Assembly (NCBI GenBank): GCA_030248215.1
Contig: JASANG010003556.1
Location: 1 to 64,000, forward strand
Direction of reading: 5' to 3'
Length of the DNA: 64,000 nucleotides
Origin: Enoplolaimus lenunculus
Lineage: Eukaryota; Nematoda; Enoplea; Enoplida; Thoracostomopsidae
A program made the position numbers and the translations under genes. The notes under the pieces are model-generated. The model made no database searches and was not told where the DNA came from. It saw only the letters and a list, made by a program, of their open reading frames with translations. This document shows positions 1 to 37,814 of the stretch, piece by piece; position 1 is the stretch's first letter, and each line of letters starts with the position of its first letter.

Positions 1-3000
1 ACAGAGGGACAGTTGGGACAGTTGGGACAGAGGGACACTTGGGACAGTTGAGACAGCGGGAGAGTTGGGACCGTTGGAATAGCGGAACAGTTGGGGCAGC
101 GGGACAGTTGAGACAGTTGTGACAGCGAAACATTTGGGACTGTTGGGACAGCGGGACTGTTGGGACAGTTGGACAGTTGGGACAGTTGGAACAACAGGAC
201 AGTTGGGACAGCGGGACAGTTTAGACAGGGGGACAGTTGCGACAGTTGGGACAGTCTGACAGTTGGGACATACGGACAGCGGAACAGTGGGACAGATAGT
301 ACAGCGGGACTGTTGAGACAGTTGGATAGTTGGGACAGCAGAAGAGTTGGGTCAGCAGGACAGTTATGGGACAGAGGCACAGCTGGGACAGTTGAAACTG
401 CGGACAGTTGACACAGTTTGGACAGCGGGACAGTTGCAACAGTGCAGACAGCGGTACAGTTGGGACAGTTGGGAAATCGGAACAGTTAGGACATTTGGGA
501 TCAAACCGGACAGTTAGGACAGCGGGACAGTTGGGACAGCGGGACAGTTGAGACAATTGCGACAGCGGAACAGCTGGGACAGTTGAGACAGCGGGACAGT
601 TAGACAGCGAGACAGTTGGGACAGGGGGACAGTTGGGCCATCGGGACAGTTGGGACAATTGGGGCAGTGGGACAATTGGGACAGCGGGACTTTTGGGACA
701 GTGGGACAGCTGGGACGTTTGGACACTTGGACAGTTGGGACATTTGGACAGCGGGACAATTGGGACAGTGGGACAGTTGGGACAATTGAACAGTTGGGAC
801 AGCAGGACAGTTGGGACAGCGGGACAGTTAGACAGCGAGACAGTTGGGACAGGGGGACAGTTGGGACAGCGGGACAGTTGGGACAGTTGAGACAGCGGAG
901 CAGTTGGAAAAACAGTGGGACAGTTGGCACAGCGGGACAGTTTTGACAGTTGGGACTGTAGCGGGACAGTTGGGACAGCTGGGACAACGAGACAGTTGGG
1001 GCAGTTGGGACAGTTGGGGCAGTAGGTACCGTTGGGACAGTTGGGACAGCTTGACGGTTGGAACATCGGGACAGTTGGGCCATCGGGACAGTTGGGACAA
1101 TTGGGGCAGTGGGACAATTGGGACAGCGGGACTTTTGGGACAGTGGGACAGTTGGGACGTTTGGACACTTGGACAGTTGGGACATTTGGACAGCGGGACA
1201 ATTGGGACAGAGGGACACTTGGGACAGTTGAGACAGCGGGAGAGTTGGGACCGTTGGAATAGCGGAACAGTTGGGGCAGCGGGACAGTTGAGACAGTTGT
1301 GACAGCGAAACGTTTGGGACTGTTGGGACAGCGGGACTGTTGGGACAGTTGGACAGTTGGGACAGCAGGACAGACGAACAGTTGGACAATTGGGACAGCA
1401 GGACATTTGAGTCAGCAAGACAGTTATGGGACAGTTGGGACAGCGGGACATTTGGGACAGTTGGGACAGCGGGACAGTTGGAACAACAGGACAGTTGGGA
1501 CAGCGGGACAGTTCAGACAGGGGGACAGTTGCGACAGTTGGGACAGTCTGACAGTTGGGACATACGGACAGCGGAACAGTGGGACAGATAGTACAGCGGG
1601 ACTGTTGAGACAGTTGGATAGTTGGGACAGCAGAAGAGTTGGGTCAGCAGGACAGTTATGGGACAGAGGCACAGCTGGGACAGTTGAAACTGCGGACAGT
1701 TGACACAGTTTGGACAGCGGGACAGTTGCAACAGTGCAGACAGCGGTACAGTTGGGACAGTTGGGAAATCGGAACAGTTAGGACATTTGGGATCAAACCG
1801 GACAGTTAGGACAGCGGGACAGTTGGGACAGCGGGACAGTTGAGACAATTGCGACAGCGGAACAGCTGGGACAGTTGAGACAGCGGGACAGTTAGACAGC
1901 GAGACAGTTGGGACAGGGGGACAGTTGGGACAGCGGGACAGTTGGGACAGTTGAGACAGCGGAGCAGTTGGAAAAACAGTGGGACAGTTGGCACAGCGGG
2001 ACAGTTTTGACAGTTGGGACTGTAGCGGGACAGTTGGGACAGCTGGGACAACGAGACAGTTGGGGCAGTTGGGACAGTTGGGGCAGTAGGTACCGTTGGG
2101 ACAGTTGGGACAGCTTGACGGTTGGAACATCGGGACAGTTGGGCCATCGGGACAGTTGGGACAATTGGGGCAGTGGGACAATTGGGACAGCGGGACTTTT
2201 GGGACAGTGGGACAGCTGGGACGTTTGGACACTTGGACAGTTGGGACATTTGGACAGCGGGACAATTGGGACAGTGGGACAGTTGGGACAATTGAACAGT
2301 TGGGACAGCAGGACAGTTGGGACAGCGGGACAGTTAGACAGCGAGACATTTGGGACAGGGGGACAGTTGGGACAGCGGGACAGTTGGGACAGTTGAGACA
2401 GCGGAGCAGTTGGAAAAACAGTGGGACAGTTGGCACAGCGGGACAGTTTTGACAGTTGGGACTGTAGCGGGACAGTTGGGACAGCTGGGACAACGAGACA
2501 GTTGGGGCAGTTGGGACAGTTGGGGCAGTAGGTACCGTTGGGACAGTTGGGACAGCTTGGCGGTTGGAACATCGGGACAGTTGGGCCATCGGGACAGTTG
2601 GGACAATTGGGGCAGTGGGACAATTGGGACAGCGGGACTTTTGGGACAGTGGGACAGTTGGGACGTTTGGACACTTGGACAGTTGGGACATTTGGACAGC
2701 GGGACAATTGGGACAGTGGGACAGTTGGGACAATTGAACAGTTGGGACAGCAGGACAGTTGGGACAGCGGGACAGTTTGGACAGCGGGACAGTTGGGACA
2801 GTGGGACAGTTTAGGCAGCGGGACAGTTGGACCGCAGGACAGTCCGGCAGTTGGGACAGTTGGGACGTTTGGACACTTGGACAGTTGGGACATTTGGACA
2901 GCGGGACAATTGGGACAGTGGGACAGTTGGGACAATTGAACAGTTGGGACAGCAGGACAGTTGGGACAGCGGGACAGTTTGGACAGCGGGACAGTTGGGA

Positions 3001-3255
3001 CAGTGGGACAGTTTAGGCAGCGGGACAGTTGGACCGCAGGACAGTCCGGCAGTTGGGACAGTTGGGCAATTGGGACAGTTGGGACAGTGGGGACAGTTGG
3101 GACAGTTGGGGCAGCTGGGCTGTTGAACAGTTACGACAGTTTTACATTTGGAACAGCGGGACAGTTGGGGTAGCCGGACAGTTGGAACAGCGGGACAGTT
3201 GGACCGCAGGACAGTGCGGCATTTGGGACAGTTGGGACAATTAGGACAGTTTGGT
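1..3255. repeat. Degenerate minisatellite with higher-order duplications
   Basis: The stretch is built from 8-9 bp variants of GGGACAGTT and GGGACAGC. It runs off the left edge and ends where the sequence changes near 3255. Larger blocks repeat inside it: the segment at 27 recurs at 1207 (offset 1180), 837 recurs at 1901 (1064) and again at 2343 (442), and 2769 recurs at 2971 (202). This indicates nested, unequal duplications. Long open frames on both strands (up to about 400 codons, Cys/Pro/Asn-rich on the minus strand, Gly/Trp/Asp-rich on the plus) arise because the repeat contains almost no stop triplets. I do not call them genes. Confidence 0.93.
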
Positions 3256-4221
3256 CAGAGGACGGCTGGACCCAGAACAAGGACAAGGTCCTCCACATCG
3301 ATATATTTTCTTCAACTGGATTCCCAAAGGGGCTGCCGCCTCCCTCACCCTCCGCAAGTTCAGAGTACCATCAGCAGCAGGGTGAAACAGGAGGTAAAAA
3401 ATACAGGAGCCGGAGCAGGATCCATACCCGGAGGTCAACGGAACTTGGCGGAGCCGGAGTCATAGCCGGAACTGGAGATGAAGCAGGAGGTGAAGCCGGA
3501 GGTGAGGCGAAAGTAGGTAGTATAAAAATGATGTTAATTTTAGCCAATCTAAGATATCTGCAAAATGTTGTTATAAAAGTTGTTTGATTTTATAAGCTAA
3601 TTTTCAGCGAAATTTCGGAAATTCTTTACTGAAATTGTGACAAAACTATAAAAATAAAGGCACTAAACATATAAATTTTGCAAAATTATGCAAAATGTTA
3701 CTACCGAAATTGCCAGAACCTTCGGCAAAAATTGTATCAAAGCCAGAGCCGGAGGTCAATTTTCTACCGGAAACGGAGTTGAAGGCAGACTCTGGCTGTA
3801 CCCTAAAAGCAAGATGAAAAGCTGTCGCCCCAACAATGCCCCCCCCCCCCCGAAACACTTTATCCTGCTCAGCCTCAGCGTCCCTTGAAAGTTTCGCAAA
3901 GGAAAGTAAAAACTGCTCGACTACGCCACACTCTCAGTATATATATTGGGGACACCGGGGCTGCGCCCCCCAGAAAAGTGAAACTGCCCACACTACACCA
4001 CATTCTCAGTATAATATATTGTATATAAACATATTTTTATATATATTATATATTAAAAATATATATTTGGCTATGCATACTTATTAAACTTGAGTGCATA
4101 TGTTTGCATTCTTGGCATATTGCTGTCCCGGGATAATGGGACGGTATTTATCGTAACAAGGGCCTAATTTGCTATTTTTCAAAAAAAAATAAAAGTTTAA
4201 TAGTTTTGACCCATGTAAAAT
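3256..4221. other. Intergenic, low complexity and repeat fragments
   Basis: No gene seen. Near 3690-3815 are CCGG-containing words ending in a TGTACCCT-type terminus, like the right ends of the dispersed hAT-type repeats elsewhere in the window. A run of 13 C residues lies at 3839-3851. At 3900-4080 two related short copies of CTCAGTATA-type sequence are followed by AT-rich DNA. The rest is unremarkable. Confidence 0.5.
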
Positions 4222-4385
4222 CAGTGGCGGAACGGTTTTCTGCGGGACTGCAATAGAGTAAGCTTAATAAAGCTTTAGACAATTTTTTTGCTTGGCCAAG
4301 GCTTAGGCTTAGGCTTATGCTTAGGAATATGCTCGTTCTTACGCTTAAGCTTAGGCGAAGGCTTAGGATTAGGCTTACAAATGTG
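4222..4385 (+). repeat. TIR-repeat fragment with TTAGGC-like tract
   Basis: It begins CAGTGGCGGAACGG, then TGCAATAGAGTAAGCTT, then a run of GCTTAGG-type words. The same order of blocks, about 80 percent alike by eye, is found inverted at 20795-20945, where the outer end reads CAGGGGCCTAACG. The TTAGGC-like words are therefore part of a dispersed repeat, not a chromosome end. The right end of this copy was not found. Confidence 0.6.
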
Positions 4386-4792
4386 CTTAAAGTACGGTTC
4401 TAATCCTGTTTTTTACATTGGCCGTAGTTTTTACTTTTATCACCAAAACCCACATCCGTTAAAAAGTTTAAAAAATTTGGAAAATTTAAATTACTTAGCT
4501 AGTGCACGTTTTCCGTTTTCTTCGGTTTGTTGGAGTAGGTATTTGGTAGTGAAAGTGTGTTGCGTTACGCGACTTTTCGAAACTGTTGGTGTGTTGTGCA
4601 TGAATGTGAAACACTTTGGTTTACGATATATTGGCAGAAGCTAGACGAAAGTTTATTCTTTAGCTTGGACGGGCATGTAAGCTTGTGAGACATGCTTGTC
4701 CTAGTGCAAATGCAATATATGCGATGCGTATTGTGTTGTATGCTAGCCGGCAGCATATGTGTCGACATATAGTCGACGATAAAAGCAGATGG

Positions 4793-4966
4793 AGAGCCGG
4801 ACTATGTGGTGCAGTGGTAACAGCGTCTGGCTGACACACAGAAGGTCGCCAGTTCGAAACCACCGTAAATCGCTTTTCCAGTTGCTTAGTGAGAAGGTCT
4901 GAAATCTCGGTTCCTACCTAGCACCAGGGTGCGACCGGATTCCAGAAACTGACGGAGCCGGAGCCG
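4793..4966 (+). repeat. Duplicated tRNA-derived SINE head plus hAT 5' end
   Basis: An A-box-like GTGGTGCAGTGGTAACAG and a B-box-like GGTCGCCAGTTCGAAACC about 40 bp apart resemble a tRNA-Val type head, with anticodon-loop sequence CTGACAC. The block continues with 40 bp of the 5' end of the hAT-type repeat (from 4925). It is nearly identical to 4967-5130 at an offset of 162-163 bp, so it is a tandem copy of the SINE/hAT junction. GAGCCGG-type microhomology at the edges suggests slippage. Confidence 0.75.
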
Positions 4967-6447
4967 CATTGATGCAGTGGTAACAGCGTCTGGCTGACAC
5001 ACAGAAGGTCGCCAGTTCGAAACCACCGTAAATCGCTTTACAGTTGCTTAGTGAGAAGGTTTGAAATCTCGGTTCCTACCTAGCACCAGGGTGCGACCGG
5101 ATACCAAAAACTGACGGAGCCGGAGCCGCATAACCTAATATCCGGCCGGAGCTAGAGCCGGAGCCGCATAGTTAATTCGATTGTTTATTTAATCTCATAT
5201 TCCTTTATAAGATTATAGTTTGTATTCTGGTTTATTAAATCATATTAGTGTTTGAATTACTGGTTGAGCACACTAATTATGGGTTTTTTCGTAAATTAAT
5301 AGCCTGTAACTCAAAAATTACCACAAACATACTTTTTTAATTATATATTTCCACAAATAACTGAAATTCAACATTCAGATATCAGAACGTAACTCACAAT
5401 TCTTCCTTCCGTGACCTATGTTAAAAGTCTTTTCGAGACAAATCGTTACACTTTAACAATGAACCTATTCTATTATTGTGTTTATGTAACGCTGCGTTCG
5501 GTTGCCATATTTGTTTGGTCCGTCTTACTTTTACGGTCGGGCATCCAGTTTTTGTAAGATACTATAGAATAGAGGTGTATGTAGCTTAGGATTTAAGGCT
5601 ATTGTTTCGCTTAAACTTAGTTTTGACTTATCTTCATGTTAACTGCAACGTAAAGTACAAAGTGGCCGGCATGCAACCAGAGGCCTAACCAGAATTTTGG
5701 AATGGGACTAAGTTCTTAGAAAAAATTTCGAATGGGAAGTTACACTTGTTCTAAACTGACTTAATCTCCTTAAGATTGAAGCAAATATAAAACTGGTTTC
5801 CACAGTGAATGTAGTTTCAGTTACTTGAGTTCTAACTAATATATATGATGCAGATAATCAATAAAATTGATAACTTGGCAACTCACTTATTACGGCTTAT
5901 AGTTTTTTAGACCTCCAATTCTTGTCGTTTACCGCCCTGCTATCCAATATACGTACCTTAATATTCAAAAGTTTAAAATGGTTTACATAACACAATTATT
6001 ACACAATAAAGATATAAAAGTAAGTCAATCTAAGTCAATTAGTTTCATTTTTTCAATATTTTCAACAAATATCCGGCAAGAAAAAATACCGGAACCGGAT
6101 GGCGATTTTTTGCCGGAGCCGGGTATCCGGTCGCACCCTGCCTAGCACACCGTAAAAACTCAATACGTAATACACACTTATTGTGCACAGGACCGCGCAA
6201 CCTTAGATGGTGATCACGATGGGACCAAGAGGGCATACAGCCGCGGTATGAGCCTTTGAAAAGGAGTCACGGTCAGTAAACGACCTTCTTGAAAAGGGGA
6301 GATGTCGGGTATTGCACGATGTAATACCCGACTCAACAGCACGCAGGTAAATAGTCAACACGTATACATACGTTACCGTACCCAGGGGGTTTACCGGTCC
6401 GGGCTTCCTCGGCTACAACAATCATAACAACAACAACAACAACAACA
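4967..6447 (+). repeat. tRNA-derived SINE split by a hAT-type insertion
   Basis: The SINE is in two parts, 4967-5086 and 6149-6447. The 5' part has A- and B-box-like pol III promoter sequences. The 3' part has a hairpin at 6303-6331 (GTCGGGTATT pairing with AATACCCGAC) and ends GGGCTTCCTCGGCTACAAC plus an AAC-repeat tail to 6447. The junction word CCTAGCAC is present once on each side of the inserted element, as expected for a target duplication. The tail resembles the 3' end of the LINE at 50.5-53.8 kb (CCGGCTACTACAACAACAT), consistent with mobilisation by that kind of LINE. The tRNA-like part cannot fold as a normal tRNA. Confidence 0.75.
5087..6140. mobile_element. Non-autonomous hAT-type element (MITE), intact ends
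   Basis: The left end, CAGGGTGCGACCGGATACC, is matched by an exact inverted copy at 6122-6140 (GGTATCCGGTCGCACCCTG). Both sides carry the 8 bp word CCTAGCAC (5079-5086 and 6141-6148). A CAGGG terminus with an 8 bp target duplication is characteristic of the hAT superfamily. Length is 1054 bp and no transposase frame is seen, so it must be mobilised in trans. Subterminal regions are rich in CCGGAACCGG-type words, which are scattered through the rest of the window as older copies. Confidence 0.9.
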
Positions 6448-6613
6448 CTGAAAAGACGCGTATGATACTTAAAATGTGTAATCCTGATTGTGAACGTTAG
6501 CGTAGATGTACCTTTATTTTGTTGCATAATATATGGGATAAATAAATCCGTACCTAATATATTATGTTTAAACTATCAACTTAGTACATATAGACGTACT
6601 TAGAAGCTAAATA

Positions 6614-33257
<26,644 letters not shown>

Positions 33258-36200
33258 AAAAAGCAAAACTCATTGTTTAAATTTGTTACTTGCTACAATT
33301 ATTTTGCTTGCCGCGGGTGCTCGTAGATAAGCCGTAGTAGGATTTATGATTGAATTGGAAAACTGTTCAAGTATTCTAGAAAAATTCAGTGGTGTTGACG
33401 TCGTATTTGGTTGTAAAGCTCTGGTGGTCTTGAAACTGCCTGAAAGAGATTCGGTTCGATGCAGTGACATCAGTTTTGTAGCGGTGCATTGCAAACGTAC
33501 TTAGCGGTTCAATGGGAACGGAACTAGGTAATTTTTTCGAAACACTCAGAATTCTGTTAATTATGTTCTTATGACATTGATGCATACACACAGATTTTCT
33601 TACATAGAAATGCAGTTTATTGAAATGCTTTTAATTTACTCGTTTTATTTTGCTCGTGTGAAGGCTGTAAAAACGACTTTGGTTAGAGTTCATGTAATAG
33701 TTGGGCACCGGATGTCTGGATAACAACATTATCGGAATATGTATCCGGCAAGAAATATAATTCGAAAATCCGTTATGTCCTGCTAATGTTGTTGTATGAA
33801 AGAACCGGTGACTATCCACTGTCATGTCGTAAGTGTACCGGCGGTTGCTTTCTACATAATTGCGATGGTGGCCCAATTAAATCATAGTGGAATGTCCAGT
33901 GGCATGCACGTGAATGGTTTCACCTATAGACTGGGAAGCTTAAGCTTAGGATTAGGCTTGTGTGTTTTAAGGTTAAATTTAGGCGTAGTAGGCAAGTCCC
34001 TAATAGTTAAACATGGTATGTGATGGTCGCCGGATGGTTTTGGTACCCACATATATCAAAATGGATGGTTTTTCCTTTGGTAACTTGTTTTGGTAATACG
34101 TATGTTATACTGTGCTTATCGATAAATGTACATATTAAATAGGGTGCATAATATTTATAACGCATAAATGTGTTGTTATGATAATTTTGGAGTTGTTATC
34201 GGTTGTTCTGTTGTATTAATAGTTTTTGGTCAGTTACGTAACCACCTTTGTCATGTTTGTTAGTGTTTAACGTGTTTTACGGTGTTTTTAATATTGTTCT
34301 TGTATGTCAGGGTATAGTCTAGGGTCATTTTTATTATCTCCCACAGCGGACGTTTACCCAAAAGTGTTCGTATTTCGGAATTTTTTATTAAATAAATATT
34401 TCTATGTCGAATGGCTTATAATTTTACAAAGTTACGATCAAATAACCGGTTTGACACTCTGTCAGCTGTCTGAGAAAGCATCAAATCAGTACTGGACCGA
34501 AACACTCAAAACGTTTTTCACTCAGCTACTCAAACTGTTCGAATAGTCTACAAATTGTTAAACTATTTTACAGTTTTTTCGGCCTCATTGGATGTAATGT
34601 CCTGAAAAATTGAAATTTTTCAAAAATTAATATATGGATATGAAAGTGATCAGTAAACGTATCACAAGCTCAAATATGCAAAATTTTCGAAGTCTGACGG
34701 TTTTGAACAATGTTGAAACACAAAAGCTGTATTCGGTTTAATTTAGGATGCAGTTTAGATTTTGTCATTAACGTTATGATTTTGACACCTCGAAATTGAT
34801 GGCGCGATACTCTTTGTCGTGTGAATATGGTTGCAATGATTAGTGATCTTTAACTGTTGTTTTATTGATAATACACACTAATATCGCGCAAAGATTTGGG
34901 TGCTTTAATGTGGCCAGGACATTCGCGGTATCCAGTTGCTTAGCATGAGAATCTTGAATGAGGGAGGAAATTTTTTCGAAAAATATTACTGCTGTTGACG
35001 GAAAACACCCACTTTGCAAGCATACTACGGTGACTCGAATAAAAGGGTTGTGTCCCCATTATGACTCCCAATAATAGAAGCCTGTATTGCTACTTAAGAG
35101 TCCGTTAGTATGTAGAGTCCAAGCAGAAGACTGACCTACTACTCATATATGTAACATACGTTAACACAACCTGCGTAAACTTTATTTAATGAAGAAAAAG
35201 CGTTAACGGAAATGGCAATCAACAAAAAACTTTGTAGCCGAGTAAGTCAGTTCTATGCAAACAAAAGAAAATAAAAAACGTGTTGTTTGCAATTATATAT
35301 ATACATATACATATACACATATATAAATATAAAGTCTACACTCTACAGATATTTATGAGGACTGATGTAAAACGGTCATTGTTAACATCAATCAAGCGAT
35401 TGGGGGCATCAGTTTGGCTTTCATTTTATCTTTATCTTAGCTTCTGATAGTCAATTTTTATACAAATATTGTCCTAATAAATTATTTATTATTTTCAAGT
35501 TCAAATATATGTTTGTAAAACAACAGGGCTACAGTGTACCTGCTCCTTGTAGCAACATTCCTGCGTACTGAATTTGTGTTCACTCTTTTCATTTCCTGAG
35601 GTTCAAATTTAACGATCTCTAAAAGTTTGAAAGTGAATCCGAAGTGTTGCTTGCTTTTTTTTTCTTCTGAATATATACTTGTTTTAACTCTAAATACATA
35701 ATATTTTTACCTTTGGTTGAAACATATGTTGTTCTATAATTTTTCTGTATCTATTGCAGTGGTATTCTTCAATCTTTATTAGAAGTAAATTTTTTGCGGT
35801 TTTGACTCGTAGCACTTTTGTTTTGCTGTGAATGATTGAGCGCACAGTATGGACCGGTTAGTTTACTTCATTGCAAACAAAATGGTAGCAACCAAATGTT
35901 GTGACAAAACGCTAGTGATGTAAACTGTGCACTGCAAAAAATGGTGAGTCAAATTGACTCTCTCCGAAATAGGCTTTTCCTGACTACACAAACTGAGTCA
36001 AAATTTGACTCCGACATAGTCAAGATTGTCTCAATTTGACTCTGGCCGAGGCCAATTTTGACTCAGTTTGTGTAGCCAGGAAAAGCCTATTTCGTAGAGA
36101 GTCAACTTGGCTCACCATTTCTTGCAGTGTGGTGTCGTTCAAATCTAATCTACATGGTTCCCATCGTGAAGATTTGGACTAAATTGATTAAATTACTTTT

Positions 36201-37814
36201 CACGGGTGCAATTGGATGAAAATCGGTTCAAATCTTCTTGGGAGCAAAATTTGGTAAGCTGCGAACACTGATGTGATAGCTGCTTTACGATCTGGAATCC
36301 TTTGGAGATTTAGATAAACCAACGCAAGTATAGCAGTTTGCCGTTTCCAACCAAATTCATGCTCACAGTGCCTCATTCAATGGCGTACCAAATTGTGGTA
36401 ATAACTGGCTGTAGATTCAATGACGCAGCGACGTTTTGAAAGCCTCACTTTCAACTTTTTGACAATTTCATACGACTTGACAATATCCTTCATCGATTCC
36501 CAGAAAAAGTCTTTAATATGTCTACGCGAATACGGCCAGTGCTCGTTTTTAAAGAAAATCTCTCAAAATTTGTTTGTTCTCTATCGCATTTCCTCGCATT
36601 GACGTCTGACCAAGATTTTGCCACCGTTAAGCCACCGAAGCCTCGAGAAACTATAATATATGTTTTGTTATGCATGATATTTTATATCCTGTATACATGA
36701 GGTTTATTACTCTAATACTCAGAAACTTTGTAATATTCAGATTTCATGGATGGTCTGACCGCGGTTCGTACGTACCGCATAAGCCTGGACTGCACCGTTT
36801 GCAGCTGGATCGTTTTCGATCGGAGGGATCCGACCGCAGCATTGAGCGAATCGGACCGTAAACAAATTCCGATGTAGTCCACATCGCTACAAAACACGTT
36901 CGGCACGCGTAGACCCACCTGAACGAAAATTTTGGATTGATCTTCAACACTTGTACCAATTACTTTGTCACCGGGGCTAAGGCAAGGTCATCATTGGTCA
37001 TAGTTAGCTGTTTAACCTACCACTGCACGTGTCACAAATTGCTGTGTAAGCTGAAGGCTTACCACACGGAGCGTGCCAAACATACCATGTTCATATAAGT
37101 GCACATATCTACTCTCTTGTCGGGTTCGGGTTGAAAATTTGGATTTATCACAGTTTTGTTCTTGCTTATGTCTGGAAATTGCGAATTGTTTGACATTCTT
37201 TGGATTCGTTCACACATTTAGGCCTGTAGCTTTAACTCGGTAATGTTCTGATATTTTGTCATAATGTTTTCCCTTCCTCACACCGGAATTTCGGCCCTAT
37301 CCGGTTTTGCATGGTTCTCACTAATTCCAATTAGTAATCTGGATTTGTCTTTCTGGTTGGATTGATTTGGAAATTTAGTTTCGTAGTTCGATTTGGTAAA
37401 ACTTTCCGATGTTTCCTTGGTTTGGTTCGGTACCTAGACCTACGAGTCATCGTTTCTTGAGCAATTTGGTTTGCAAACTGTTTTAAGTTTAACGTAGTTC
37501 GTTTCGGTGAACCTTTTCCACGATTTGGTTCAGCAAATCTTGGCCAGTTTTCAATGTTCGGTGCAGTTAAACATTCCATGCTTTCGTCCGACAACAATAA
37601 TTTTTCCGAGTTCATTAGCATCTGTTACAATTATCAAGCTTGTCGATAGTTCGATACGCAGTACTAGAAATCAACGACTGTGTTATATGCTAAATCCTAG
37701 TCGAAACAAAGTCGAAATATTTATTATATGTATTTTAGCAGAGTTTCTTCTAGAAACCTGTACGTGAACTGGCGGTGAATAAAACGATGAAATCTTGATG
37801 CTCAAAATATCACA
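33258..37814. other. Intergenic between ABCC and adducin
   Basis: No gene seen. It contains CCGG-type repeat words at 33700-33780, a GCTTAGGATTAGGC tract at 33940-33960, an AT dinucleotide-rich patch at 35297-35330 and the fold-back MITE at 35930-36129. Short open frames at 36420-37770 show no motif. An adducin promoter or 5' untranslated exon should lie in the right part but could not be recognised. Confidence 0.5.
35930..36129. mobile_element. 200 bp fold-back MITE with about 80 bp arms
   Basis: The left arm (CACTGCAAAAAATGGTGAG, then CTCTCTCCGAAATAGGC, then CACAAACTGAGTC) is repeated inverted on the right (GACTCAGTTTGTGTAGCC, GCCTATTTCGTAGAGAG, CTTGCAGTG) with few differences. Almost the whole element can form one hairpin. 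There is no coding capacity. The target duplication is not clear, so the superfamily is left open. Confidence 0.88.

Noticed and set aside
221-2935. Long open frames rich in Cys, Pro, Asn (minus) or Gly, Trp, Asp (plus)
   Set aside because: They follow from the stop-free 8-9 bp repeat; all frames are open, there are no splice or start signals, and frames change between repeats.
4290-4385. A chromosome end (TTAGGC telomere)
   Set aside because: Tracts are short, degenerate, in both orientations and embedded in a dispersed repeat.
4806-5040. Functional tRNA-Val genes
   Set aside because: A and B boxes are present but the acceptor and T arms do not pair; the two copies are parts of a duplicated SINE.
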